Below are positions 13,255 through 22,738 of a DNA stretch of 26,699 nt, one piece after another (within the stretch, counting starts at the first letter, position 1; each line of letters starts with the position of its first letter). The notes under the pieces are model-generated. The model searched no databases, was not told where the DNA came from, and saw only the letters and a list, made by a program, of their open reading frames with translations. The stretch is from JAKAWQ01 sp035503055 (GTDB taxonomy: Bacteria; Pseudomonadota; Alphaproteobacteria; Acetobacterales; Acetobacteraceae). The position numbers were made by a program, and so were the translations under genes. The stretch covers positions 1 through 26,699 of the forward strand of contig DATJTV010000082.1 in assembly GCA_035503055.1 (NCBI GenBank), in the 5' to 3' direction.

Positions 13255-15621
13255 TTACGCGTCGGCGCGGCCGTTGAGCAGCACCTCGCGTTTGCCGACG
13301 TGGTTGGCCGGTCCGACGACGCCGTCCTTTTCCATTTGTTCGATCAGGCGGGCGGCGCGGTTGTAGCCGATTTGCAGGTGGCGTTGGATGAACGACGTCG
13401 ATGCCTTGCCTTCGCGCGCGACGAGCGAGACGGCCTGTTCGTAGAGCCCGCGTTCGCCGTCGGGGCCGCTATCGGTGAGGCCGGGGATGAGCGGGCCGGA
13501 GTCGTCCTCGTCCGCTTCGGTGATTTCCTCGATGTATGCGGGCTCGCCCTGTTCGCGGAGGTATTCGACGACGGCCTCCACTTCGGCGTCCGAGACGAAG
13601 GGGCCGTGGACGCGGGTGATGCGCCCGCCGCCCATCATGTAGAGCATGTCGCCCTGGCCGAGCAGTTGTTCGCTCCCTTGTTCGCCGAGGATGGTGCGGC
13701 TGTCGAATTTGCTGATGACCTGGAAGCTGATGCGGGTCGGGAAGTTGGCTTTGATGGTGCCGGTGATGACGTCCACCGAAGGTCGTTGCGTTGCCATGAT
13801 GACGTGGATGCCGGCGGCGCGGGCCATTTGGGCGAGGCGTTGGACGGCCGCCTCGATATCCTTGCCGGCGACCATCATGAGGTCCGCCATTTCGTCGATC
13901 ACGACGACGATGAAGGGCAGCGGCTCGAAGACGAGCGGCTGTTCCTCGAACATCGGCCGGCCAGTTTCGGCGTCGAACCCGGTCTGGACGCGGCGCGTGA
14001 CGACCTCGCCCTTGGCGCGCACCGCGACGACGCGTTCGTTGTAGCCGCCGATATTGCGCACGCCGAGCTGGCTCATCGAGCGGTAGCGCCGCTCCATTTC
14101 GCGCACGGTCCATTTCAGCGCGGTGACGGCCTTCGCGGGCTCGGTGACGACCGGGGCCATCAAATGGGGGATGCCCTCGTAGACCGAGAGCTCGAGCATC
14201 TTGGGGTCGATCAGGATCATCCGGCACTGATCGGGCGGCATGCGGTAGAGGAGCGAGAGGATCATTGCATTGACGCCCACCGACTTGCCGGAGCCGGTGG
14301 TGCCGGCGATCAGCAGGTGCGGCATGCGCGCGAGATCGGCGACCACCGGGGCGCCGGAGATATCCTTGCCGAGTGCCAAGGCGAGGCGCGCGGGGTGTTT
14401 GGCCCAATCGTCGGAGGCGAGCAGCTCGGCGAGGAAGACCGTTTCGCGCCGGCTGTTCGGCACTTCGATGCCGATCACGTTGCGCCCGGGGACGGTTGCG
14501 ATGCGCACGGCGGTGACGGAGAGGCTGCGCGCGATGTCGTCCGCGAGCCCGATGACGCGGGCGCTGCGGATGCCGGGCGCCGGCTCGAGCTCGTAGAGAG
14601 TGACGACCGGGCCGGGCCGGATCTCGACGATCGCGCCTTGCACGCCGTAGTCGCCGAGCACGGATTCAAGGAGGCGTGCGTTGCCTTGGAGCGATTCGAC
14701 CGAGGGTCCGGTGGTGGCGCGCGCCGGCGCGGGCTTGAGCAGGGCGAGCGAGGGGAAGCGGAATCCGTCGTCGAGCGGGAGGCTTTCCTGGCGGGGCGGC
14801 GGTGCCGCGCGGCGCGGGGCGACGCGCGGCGGCCGCGCGGAAGCGGAGTCGAGGCGCGGCTCGCGGCGGAGGGGGAATTCTTCGCCCGAAGCGGCGTCGA
14901 CCTCGGCGAGGAGGTTTGCGATCGGCTCCGGCTCGGGCGCTTTGGCCGGGCGGCGGGCAAGGCGGCGGGCGAGTGCCACGACGCGCCAGCCGTGACGGGC
15001 GGAGACGCGTGCGGCGTCGGCGGCGCCGCGGCCGGCGGCCTGCCATTCGCCGTTCGAGAGCCCGAGCGCGAGCCAGCCCGAGCTGGCGGCGAGTGCTGCC
15101 AGCATCGCCCAGCCGAGGAGGAGGCCGAGCGGTCCGAGCAGCCCTTGTCCGGCCGCGAGCACGCTCCCGCCGATCAGTTGGCCCATGGCGCCGCCGAGGC
15201 CGGCCGCGACCGGCCAGGGGATGGGGCCGGCCTGGAGCGTGATTGCGCCGAGCACCGCGGCGACGGCAGGCATGGCGACGGCGACGCCGATGATCCGCAG
15301 GCCCGGCCGGGCAAGCCCGAGTTGCGAGCCGACCCGCCAGGCCCAGGCGAGCATGGCGAGCCCCGGCAGGGCGGCGGCCAGGCCGAAGCCCTGAAGCAGC
15401 AGGTCCGCGGCCCAGGCGCCGACGGGACCCGCGAGGTTGTGCGGCACGGCCCCGCTCGCCGTGTCGAGCGAAGGGTCGCGCGGGTCGTAGGAGACAAGTG
15501 CGAGGAGGAGGGCGATGGCCGCGAGGCCGAGCGCCAAGCCGCCCAGCTCGGTGAGGCGGCGGCGGATGAGCGCCTTGATCGCAGGCGAAGCCAGGCTCTG
15601 CATCGACTGGGCGGCGGCCAT
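13255..15621 (-). CDS. ftsK: DNA translocase FtsK
   Basis: Division-septum DNA pump of 788 aa that moves chromosome ends apart and activates XerCD at dif. Four to five N-terminal membrane spans lie between residues 25 and 188. A proline/arginine-rich linker spans about 215-305, much shorter than in E. coli and typical of Alphaproteobacteria. The RecA-like motor follows, with Walker A G440-TTGSGKS-447 and the Walker B region FIVVVIDEMADLM. The C-terminal winged-helix gamma domain, which reads KOPS-type sites, starts around STSFIQRHLQIGYNRAARLIEQ. I choose the ATG at 15621, with GAGGGGA upstream and the first span close behind; an in-frame ATG at 15603 is an alternative. Divergent from the flavin monooxygenase gene across 86 bases. 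Confidence 0.95.
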   Translation of the reverse strand: MAAAQSMQSLASPAIKALIRRRLTELGGLALGLAAIALLLALVSYDPRDPSLDTASGAVPHNLAGPVGAWAADLLLQGFGLAAALPGLAMLAWAWRVGSQLGLARPGLRIIGVAVAMPAVAAVLGAITLQAGPIPWPVAAGLGGAMGQLIGGSVLAAGQGLLGPLGLLLGWAMLAALAASSGWLALGLSNGEWQAAGRGAADAARVSARHGWRVVALARRLARRPAKAPEPEPIANLLAEVDAASGEEFPLRREPRLDSASARPPRVAPRRAAPPPRQESLPLDDGFRFPSLALLKPAPARATTGPSVESLQGNARLLESVLGDYGVQGAIVEIRPGPVVTLYELEPAPGIRSARVIGLADDIARSLSVTAVRIATVPGRNVIGIEVPNSRRETVFLAELLASDDWAKHPARLALALGKDISGAPVVADLARMPHLLIAGTTGSGKSVGVNAMILSLLYRMPPDQCRMILIDPKMLELSVYEGIPHLMAPVVTEPAKAVTALKWTVREMERRYRSMSQLGVRNIGGYNERVVAVRAKGEVVTRRVQTGFDAETGRPMFEEQPLVFEPLPFIVVVIDEMADLMMVAGKDIEAAVQRLAQMARAAGIHVIMATQRPSVDVITGTIKANFPTRISFQVISKFDSRTILGEQGSEQLLGQGDMLYMMGGGRITRVHGPFVSDAEVEAVVEYLREQGEPAYIEEITEADEDDSGPLIPGLTDSGPDGERGLYEQAVSLVAREGKASTSFIQRHLQIGYNRAARLIEQMEKDGVVGPANHVGKREVLLNGRADA

Positions 15622-15707
15622 GCGCGAACCGGGTCCCCTCACTGCGTTCACTCGGCATCTTAGCGTATAACCTCGAACCATCTGACGGAAAAAGGTACGG
15701 GCGCGGC

Positions 15708-16910
15708 ATGGGAACGCGGATCGCGGTCGAGGCGGCGGTGGTGGGCGCGGGGCCGGTGGGGGGCGCGCTCGCCTGCCGGCTGGCCGCCGCCGGCGTCGCG
15801 ACGGCGGTGATCGACCGGGCGCCGCTGCCGCCGATGGAGCATCCGGCGTTCGACGGCCGCGCCTATGCGATCGCGGCCGGCTCGCGTCCGCTGCTCGAGG
15901 CGGGCGGGGTATGGGAGAAGCTGCCCTTCCCGGCCTCGCCGATCCTCGGCATCCGGGTGACGGATGGGCGGTTGGGCCGCCCGGCGTCGCCGCTCCGGCT
16001 CGGGTTCGACGCGAGCGAGGCGCCGTTCGGCTGGATGGTCGAGGCACGCAGCCTGCGCATGGCGCTCAACGCGCGGTTTGCGGAACTCGAGGCGCTTTCG
16101 GTGTTCGCGCCCGCCGAGGCGCGGGTCGAGCGGGGGCCGGAGGGTGCGCTGCTCGTGCTTGCGGACGGGCGGGAGATCGCGGCCCGGCTGGTGGTCGCGG
16201 CGGAGGGGCGGACGAGCCCGCTCGCCCGCGCCGCGCGCATCCCCTTCACGCGCTTCTCCTATGGCCAGATCGGGATCGTGACCGCGATCGCGCATGAGCG
16301 CCCGCACGGCAATATCGCGCTCGAGCATTTCCTGCCGGCCGGCCCCTTCGCGCAGCTGCCGATGAGTGCCACCGAGGAGGCCGAGCACGTCTCGGCGATC
16401 GTCTGGACCGAGGGCGCGCGGCTCGGCGAGGCGCTCTTCGCGCTCGACGACGCGCGGTTCGGGTGGGAGATCGCGCGGCGTCTCGGCGGGCATCTGGGCG
16501 GACTCCGGCCGCTCGGGAGGCGCTTTCGCTATCCGCTGGGCGCGGCGTACGCGCACCGCTATGTCGATGTGCGGCTGGCGCTGGCGGGGGACGCGGCGCA
16601 CGGCATCCACCCGATCGCGGGCCAGGGCCTCAATCTCGGCTTCCGCGACGCGATCGCGCTTGCCGGGCTGGTCGAGGAAGCGGTGGCCGCGGGTGGGGAT
16701 CCGGGGGCGGAGGCGCTGCTCCGGCGATACCAGCGGCAGCGGCGGGGGGACAATCTCCTCATGCTCGCCGCGACGGACGGGCTCGAGCGGCTCTTCAGCA
16801 ACGATATTCCCCCGCTCCGGCTGGCGCGCGATCTCGGGATCGCCGCGGTCGATCGGCTTCCGCCGCTCAAGCGGCTCTTCATCCGGCAGGCGACGGGGCG
16901 GGCTGCCTGA
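15708..16910 (+). CDS. UbiH/UbiF/COQ6-family FAD-dependent monooxygenase
   Basis: Flavoprotein hydroxylase of 400 aa, most likely one of the ring hydroxylases of ubiquinone synthesis. The N-terminal dinucleotide fold shows VVGAGPVGG (residues 11-19) and the acidic strand end VIDR. The DG-type motif appears in VVAAEGRTSPLARAA, and the FAD ribityl-binding segment is G294-D295-AAHGIHPIAGQGLNLGFRD, which is the UbiH/COQ6 family signature. Which ring carbon it hydroxylates (UbiH, UbiF, UbiI, or the broader-specificity UbiL/UbiM type) cannot be decided by eye, so no symbol is given. It is transcribed divergently from ftsK, and its last 32 bases overlap the 3' end of the convergent SDR gene. Confidence 0.88.
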   Translation: MGTRIAVEAAVVGAGPVGGALACRLAAAGVATAVIDRAPLPPMEHPAFDGRAYAIAAGSRPLLEAGGVWEKLPFPASPILGIRVTDGRLGRPASPLRLGFDASEAPFGWMVEARSLRMALNARFAELEALSVFAPAEARVERGPEGALLVLADGREIAARLVVAAEGRTSPLARAARIPFTRFSYGQIGIVTAIAHERPHGNIALEHFLPAGPFAQLPMSATEEAEHVSAIVWTEGARLGEALFALDDARFGWEIARRLGGHLGGLRPLGRRFRYPLGAAYAHRYVDVRLALAGDAAHGIHPIAGQGLNLGFRDAIALAGLVEEAVAAGGDPGAEALLRRYQRQRRGDNLLMLAATDGLERLFSNDIPPLRLARDLGIAAVDRLPPLKRLFIRQATGRAA

Positions 16911-17604
16911 CGAGCGCGCCGTGGCGTGTCTCCTCGGGCAGGCAGAGCGCAGCGAGCGCGGGCGCCGCATCCTCGGGAAGCGGCAGCAGGCTCGGGTCCT
17001 CGGCGGGCATGGCGCGCAGGCGAAGCTTGGTCGCCATCGGGCCGGGATCGAAGAGGTTGACGCGGAGCGTCGTGTTGCGCGTCTCCTCCGCCCAGGCGAG
17101 TGCCAGATATTCCATCCCCGCCTTGCTCGCGCCGTAGAGGCCCCAGAAGGCGCGCGGCTCGCGGGCGCGGGAGTCGGTGACGAAGACGGCGCGCCCGGTT
17201 GGGGCGGCGAGAAGGAGGGGCGCCGTGGTGCGGATCAGCCGCCAGGCGGCGGCGAGGTTCACCTCCATCACCTCCGCCCAGGCTTCGGGCAGGATGTGCC
17301 CGGCGGGGGTCAGCGGGCCGAGCACGGCGGCATTGGCGATCAGCGCGTCGAGCCGGCCGAAGCGGGCGGCGATGCTCGGCCCGAGCGTGTCGAGCGCCTC
17401 GCCGTTGCGGAGATCGAGCGGCACCAGGCTCGCCTGGCCGCCGGCGGCGCGGATCGCATCGTCCGTCTCCTCGAGCCCGCCCACGGTGCGCGCGGTGATC
17501 ACGAGGTCGGCGCCGAGCCGGGCGAGCGCCACCGCGGCGGCCGCGCCCAGCCCGCGGCTGGCACCGGTGACCAGCGCCACGCTTCCTTCGAGCGGGCGGG
17601 GCAA
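16879..17604 (-). CDS. SDR-family NAD(P)-dependent oxidoreductase
   Basis: Short-chain dehydrogenase of about 241 aa. The cofactor motif TGASRGLG, the NAA strand motif in LIANAAVLG, and the catalytic Y-x-x-x-K (YGASK) after a serine in FVTDSRARE are all visible. The start is uncertain: homologous SDRs begin just before the PLEGSVALVTG segment, and the only convenient codon is the TTG at 17604. A CTG at 17613 that overlaps the purF stop is another option; an upstream ATG/GTG would lie deep inside purF. It is the last gene of the cvpA-purF-SDR run. The 3' end overlaps the convergent monooxygenase gene by 32 bases. The substrate is unknown; conserved linkage to purF says little about function. 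Confidence 0.85.
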   Translation of the reverse strand: MPRPLEGSVALVTGASRGLGAAAAVALARLGADLVITARTVGGLEETDDAIRAAGGQASLVPLDLRNGEALDTLGPSIAARFGRLDALIANAAVLGPLTPAGHILPEAWAEVMEVNLAAAWRLIRTTAPLLLAAPTGRAVFVTDSRAREPRAFWGLYGASKAGMEYLALAWAEETRNTTLRVNLFDPGPMATKLRLRAMPAEDPSLLPLPEDAAPALAALCLPEETRHGALVRQPAPSPAG

Positions 17605-17609
17605 GCTTT

Positions 17610-19094
17610 TCAGCGCGCCTCGGCGAGAAGCGAGAGCTGGCGTTCGCTGTTGTCGGTGACATCCGAAAGCGGGATCGGATAGTCGCCGGTGAAGCAAGCG
17701 TCGCAGAAATGCGGGCGATGGGGATCGCGCGGCGCGCGGCCGAGCGCGCGGTAGAGCCCGTCGATCGAGATGAAGGCGAGGCTGTCCACGCCGATCAAGC
17801 TCGCCATCTCGCCGAGATCGTGGCGCGCCGCGAGCAGGTGGCTCTCCTCAGGCGTATCGATCCCGTAGAAGCAGGAATGGCGCGTCGGCGGCGAGGAGAT
17901 GCGCATATGCACCTCCGAGGCGCCGGCGGCGCGCACCATCTCGACGATCTTGCGGCTGGTCGTGCCGCGCACGATCGAATCGTCCACCAGAATGACGCGC
18001 CTTCCGGCGAGCACGGAACGGTTGGTGGAGTGCTTGAGCTTCACGCCGAGATGGCGGATCTGGTCCGTGGGCTCGATGAACGTCCTGCCGACGTAATGGT
18101 TGCGGATGATGCCGAGCTCGAAGGGAAGCCCGCTCTCGGCGGCAAACCCCATCGCGGCCGGCACGCCGGAATCGGGCACCGGCACGACGACGTCCGCCGG
18201 GACCGGGGCCTCGCGGGCAAGCTCCGCGCCGATGCGCTTGCGCGCCTCGTAGACCGAGGCCCCCTCCATCCGCGAATCCGGCCGGGCGAAATAGATGTAT
18301 TCGAAGACGCAGAAGCGCGCGTGCGCGCGCCCGAAGGGGCGGATGCTGCGCACGCCGGCATCGGTGATCTCGACGATCTCGCCCGGCTCCACGTCGCGGA
18401 CGAACTCGGCGCCGACGATCTCGAGCCCGCAGGTCTCGCTCGAGAGCACGTAGCCCGGGCTGCCGTCCGCGCCGGCGAGGCGGCCCAGGATGAGCGGGCG
18501 CACGCCGAGCGGGTCGCGCGCGCCGATCAGCGCGGTGTTGGTGAGTGCGACCAGGCTGTAGGCGCCCGAGACCTGCTTCAGCGCGTCGATCAGCCGGTCG
18601 AGCACCGTCGAGTAGGTGCTGATCGCGATGAGATGGACGAACACCTCGGAATCGGTCGTCGACTGGAAGAGGCATCCGCGGCGGACGAGGTCGCGGCGCA
18701 GCCGGTGCGCGTTGGTGAGGTTGCCGTTATGGCCGACGGCGAGGCCGCCGAACTCGAAATCGGCGTAGAGCGGCTGGACGTTGCGCAGCACGGTCTCGCC
18801 GGTGGTGGAGTAGCGGTTATGGCCGATCGCGTGCGTGCCTGGGAGGCCGGCGATGACGCGCGCGTCGCTGAAATTGTCGCCGACCAGGCCGAGCCCTTTG
18901 TGCGAGTGGAAATGCGCGCCGTCGAAGGAGACGATCCCGGTTGCCTCCTGGCCGCGATGCTGGAGCGCGTGCAGGCCGAGCGCGGTGACCGCGGTGGCAT
19001 CGGCCGCGTTCCAGACGCCGAAGACGGCGCATTCCTCGTGAAATTTGTCATCGCCAGGGCCATCGGGCCCAAGATCGTCACGAGGGAGCGTCAT
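17610..19094 (-). CDS. purF: Amidophosphoribosyltransferase PurF
   Basis: First committed enzyme of purine synthesis: transfers glutamine-derived ammonia to PRPP to give phosphoribosylamine; 494 aa, cytosolic. The catalytic cysteine is C22 in HEECAVFGVW, implying a 21-residue propeptide that is cleaved off, as in the Bacillus-type enzyme. The class II amidotransferase domain continues with LQHRGQEATG and IGHNRYSTTG. The PRPP loop VILVDDSIVRGTT lies around 17964-18002. Cysteines in CVFEYIYFARPDS, SCFYGID and CDACFTGDYP match the [4Fe-4S] ligand set of the Bacillus-type protein. The ATG at 19094 is set by GAGGAGAAG just upstream. It starts 13 bases after cvpA, the same order as in E. coli. Confidence 0.96.
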   Translation of the reverse strand: MTLPRDDLGPDGPGDDKFHEECAVFGVWNAADATAVTALGLHALQHRGQEATGIVSFDGAHFHSHKGLGLVGDNFSDARVIAGLPGTHAIGHNRYSTTGETVLRNVQPLYADFEFGGLAVGHNGNLTNAHRLRRDLVRRGCLFQSTTDSEVFVHLIAISTYSTVLDRLIDALKQVSGAYSLVALTNTALIGARDPLGVRPLILGRLAGADGSPGYVLSSETCGLEIVGAEFVRDVEPGEIVEITDAGVRSIRPFGRAHARFCVFEYIYFARPDSRMEGASVYEARKRIGAELAREAPVPADVVVPVPDSGVPAAMGFAAESGLPFELGIIRNHYVGRTFIEPTDQIRHLGVKLKHSTNRSVLAGRRVILVDDSIVRGTTSRKIVEMVRAAGASEVHMRISSPPTRHSCFYGIDTPEESHLLAARHDLGEMASLIGVDSLAFISIDGLYRALGRAPRDPHRPHFCDACFTGDYPIPLSDVTDNSERQLSLLAEAR

Positions 19095-19096
19095 CC

Positions 19097-19108
19097 GGCA
19101 CTTCTCCT
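19097..19108 (-). promoter_or_regulatory. Ribosome binding site of purF
   Basis: Read on the minus strand, GAGGAGAAG lies five to seven bases before the ATG at 19094, within the short cvpA-purF gap. It decides the start of purF, since the frame stays open further upstream. Confidence 0.7.
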
Positions 19109-19683
19109 CAATGGGTCGGCGGGTCGAGCGCCGAGCCCTCGGGGCTCGCCTGCAGGAGCGCCGTGGCCCCGGGCGCGGGCACGGGCGGCGGCGGGTCGAG
19201 GCGTGGGCGGTAGCGCGGCGGCAGTATCTCGACGACCCAGGCGGCGCCCTCGTAGGCAAAAGGAAGCGCCCGCGCCGCCAGCACCACGGGCGGCCAGGCG
19301 GCCGGCGCCTCGACGAGCCCGACGGCGATATAGGCGATGACGATCAGCGCTGCACCCCGCGCGAGGCCGAAAATCAGGCCGAGCGAGCGATCGAGGCCGC
19401 CCAGGGCCGAGTTGCGGACGACGCCGCCCACCCAGGAGGCGATCAGCGAGAGCAGGATCAGGGCGACGAGGAAGACCGCGACCGCGGCGACGACATCGGC
19501 GATCCCGGGATCGGTGATCATCGTGCGTGCCTTGGCCGAGGCGAACGGAAAGGCGATCGCGGCCACCGCGGCGGCCCCGAGCCACGCCCCGACGCCCAGC
19601 ACCTCGCGCACCAGGCCGCGGGCGAACCCGATCAGCGCCGAAAGCCCGGCCACGCCGAGAACGGCGAGGTCCACCCAGTTCAT
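19108..19683 (-). CDS. cvpA: CvpA family membrane protein
   Basis: Inner-membrane protein of 191 aa of the colicin V production (CvpA) family. It has four hydrophobic spans at roughly residues 5-22, 28-48, 64-86 and 101-124, and begins MNWVDLAVLGVAGLSALIGFARG (here abbreviated to its pattern VDLAVLGV...GFARGLVREVL), which is the family hallmark. The proline-rich C-terminal tail from about 157 is probably cytoplasmic or disordered. CvpA is needed for colicin V export and for bile/envelope stress tolerance in enterobacteria, but its molecular activity is not established. Placement directly before purF is the classical arrangement. Upstream lies a 107-base gap with a candidate promoter. Confidence 0.93.
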   Translation of the reverse strand: MNWVDLAVLGVAGLSALIGFARGLVREVLGVGAWLGAAAVAAIAFPFASAKARTMITDPGIADVVAAVAVFLVALILLSLIASWVGGVVRNSALGGLDRSLGLIFGLARGAALIVIAYIAVGLVEAPAAWPPVVLAARALPFAYEGAAWVVEILPPRYRPRLDPPPPVPAPGATALLQASPEGSALDPPTH

Positions 19684-19754
19684 CGGGCTGCAATCTCCCG
19701 CCCCGGGCAGCCTTCTATCCGCATCGCCTGTCGCACCGCCGGAAAGTCACTCCG

Positions 19755-19783
19755 TATAAACCTGATCGCCGAGGATTCGCCAA
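19755..19783 (-). promoter_or_regulatory. Possible promoter of cvpA-purF-SDR
   Basis: On the minus strand, TTGGCG (19783-19778) and TTTATA (19760-19755) are separated by 17 bases, about 70 bases before the cvpA ATG. This is the most AT-rich part of the 107-base gap after radA. The hexamers match only 4/6 and 3/6. Confidence 0.35.
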
Positions 19784-19790
19784 TTCGTCA

Positions 19791-21176
<1,386 letters not shown>

Positions 21177-21179
21177 GCC

Positions 21180-21956
21180 CTACCCGCGCAGCTCCATCCG
21201 GATCGGGCCCTCGCGGCTGCCGTGCGTGAACTGCTCGACGTAAGGGTTTCCGCTGTCGAAGAGCGAGCCGGCCGGGCCGTCCCAGACGATCCGCCCGCCA
21301 TGGAGCATCGCCGCCCGGTCGCCGATCCGCCGCGCGGAGGCCATGTCATGGGTGATCGCAATCGCCGTCGAGCCCAGCCGCTTCACGCAATCGACGATCA
21401 GCCCGTCGATCACCGCGCCCATGATCGGGTCGAGCCCGGTGGTCGGCTCGTCGAAGAAAAGAATCTCCGGCGTCGCGGCGATCGCGCGGGCAAGCGCCAC
21501 GCGCTTCTGCATCCCGCCGGAAAGCTCGTGCGGGAAGAGCGCGCCGACATCGGGCTCGAGCCCGACCTGGCCCAAAATCTCGCCCGCCCGCGCCCGCGCC
21601 TCCGCCCGCCGGACCCGATGGCGGGCGATGAGGCCGAAGGCGACATTCTCCCACACGGGGAGCGAATCGAAAAGCGCGCCGTTCTGGAACAGCATCCCGA
21701 TCCGCGCGTACATCGCCCGCCGCGCCCGGCCGGACAGGGCGAGCACGTTCTCGCCCGCGATCTCGATCGTCCCGGCATCCGGCTCGATCAGCCCGAGAAC
21801 GCACTTGATGAGCACCGATTTGCCAGTGCCCGACCCGCCGATCACGACGAGCGAGGTGCCGGCCATGATGTCGAGATCGACGCTCTCCAGCACCTTCTTC
21901 TCGCCGAACGACTTGGCGAGCCCGCGGATGCGGACCTTCGGGACCGCGCCGCTCAT
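21180..21956 (-). CDS. mlaF: Phospholipid-transport ABC ATPase MlaF
   Basis: Cytoplasmic ATPase, 258 aa, of the Mla system that moves phospholipids between inner and outer membranes and keeps outer-membrane asymmetry. Motifs are Walker A G40-GSGTGKS-47, the Q-loop region MLFQNGALFDSLPVWENVAF (typical of MlaF), signature LSGGMQKR from 145, Walker B ILFFDEPTTGLDP from 165 and the switch histidine in AITHDM. It begins inside the mlaE stop (ATGA). The extended C-terminus after VWDGP is usual for MlaF. The partner substrate-binding protein MlaD is not encoded next to it; radA follows instead. The assignment is firm, the direction of lipid flow is not sequence-readable. Confidence 0.93.
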   Translation of the reverse strand: MSGAVPKVRIRGLAKSFGEKKVLESVDLDIMAGTSLVVIGGSGTGKSVLIKCVLGLIEPDAGTIEIAGENVLALSGRARRAMYARIGMLFQNGALFDSLPVWENVAFGLIARHRVRRAEARARAGEILGQVGLEPDVGALFPHELSGGMQKRVALARAIAATPEILFFDEPTTGLDPIMGAVIDGLIVDCVKRLGSTAIAITHDMASARRIGDRAAMLHGGRIVWDGPAGSLFDSGNPYVEQFTHGSREGPIRMELRG

Positions 21957-22738
21957 TGGCTGAAGAAGAGCCCCGTAAGCACATAGTCGAAGGCGAGGAT
22001 GAGGATCGAGGCGGAGACCACCGCCGCGGTGGTCGCAGCACCCACACCCTCGGCGCCGCCCCGCGTCGCGTAGCCGTTGTAGCAGCCCATCAGCGCGATC
22101 AGGAATCCGAACACCGCCGACTTCACCAGCCCGGAGACGACGTCGATCGTCTCGAGATAGGAGAAGGTGCTGTGCAGATAGGCGGCCGGATTGAAGCCGA
22201 GCGAGGTCGTGCTGACGAGGAAGCCGCCGAGCACGCCCAGGATGTCCGCCACGACCACGAGCATCGGCAGTGCGAGGATGCCGGCGAGGAGGCGGGGCGC
22301 CACGAGGTACTTCATCGGGTCGGTCGAGAGCGTCGCCAGCGCGTCGATCTGGTCGGTCACGCGCATGGTGCCGATCTCGGCCGCCATCGCCGACCCGACC
22401 CTCCCCGCCACCATCAGCCCGGCCAGCACCGGGCCAAGCTCACGCGTGACCGAGAGCACCACCACCGAGGCGACGGCGCCCTGCGCGGAGAACCGGGCGA
22501 AGCCGGTATAGGACTGAAGGGCGAGCACCATGCCGGTGAAGATCGCGGTCAGCGCCACCACCGGCAGGCTGAAATAGGCCATCTCGACGAGCGCCCGGAG
22601 GAACATCCGCGGATGAAAGGGCGGGCGGACGAGATGGGAGAGCCCGGCGAGGCCGAAGAGGGTGACGCGCCCCGCCGTGCGGCAGAGGCCGAGCACCGGC
22701 CGCCCGATCGCGGCCAGCGCCAGCAGGATGGAATTCAC
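21953..22738 (-). CDS. mlaE: Phospholipid-transport ABC permease MlaE
   Basis: Inner-membrane permease of 261 aa, partner of MlaF. An amphipathic N-terminal region is followed by about five spans. The segments FTGMVLALQSYTGFARF, VTRELGPVLAGLMVAGRVGSAMAAEIG and MRVTDQIDAL are the strongly conserved MlaE (YrbE) signature. The C-terminal part has CYNGYATRGGAEGVGAATT, also diagnostic. It starts with GTG inside the alr stop codon and ends inside the mlaF start, so translation of the three is coupled. Function: membrane channel of the phospholipid transporter for outer-membrane lipid homeostasis. Related plant proteins (TGD1) carry lipids into chloroplasts. Confidence 0.94.
   Translation of the reverse strand: MNSILLALAAIGRPVLGLCRTAGRVTLFGLAGLSHLVRPPFHPRMFLRALVEMAYFSLPVVALTAIFTGMVLALQSYTGFARFSAQGAVASVVVLSVTRELGPVLAGLMVAGRVGSAMAAEIGTMRVTDQIDALATLSTDPMKYLVAPRLLAGILALPMLVVVADILGVLGGFLVSTTSLGFNPAAYLHSTFSYLETIDVVSGLVKSAVFGFLIALMGCYNGYATRGGAEGVGAATTAAVVSASILILAFDYVLTGLFFSQ

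Noticed and set aside
13141..15663. Open frame of 840 codons on the plus strand across ftsK
   Set aside because: Antisense shadow of ftsK: low-complexity acidic/basic product, no recognisable fold, and it begins in the palindromic repeat.
15647..15671. Promoter for the monooxygenase gene (TTCACT and TATAAC)
   Set aside because: The hexamers are only 13 bases apart, too close for a sigma-70 promoter.
17709..19340. Long plus-strand frame opposite purF and cvpA
   Set aside because: Product is a repetitive charged sequence; purF on the other strand has all catalytic motifs.
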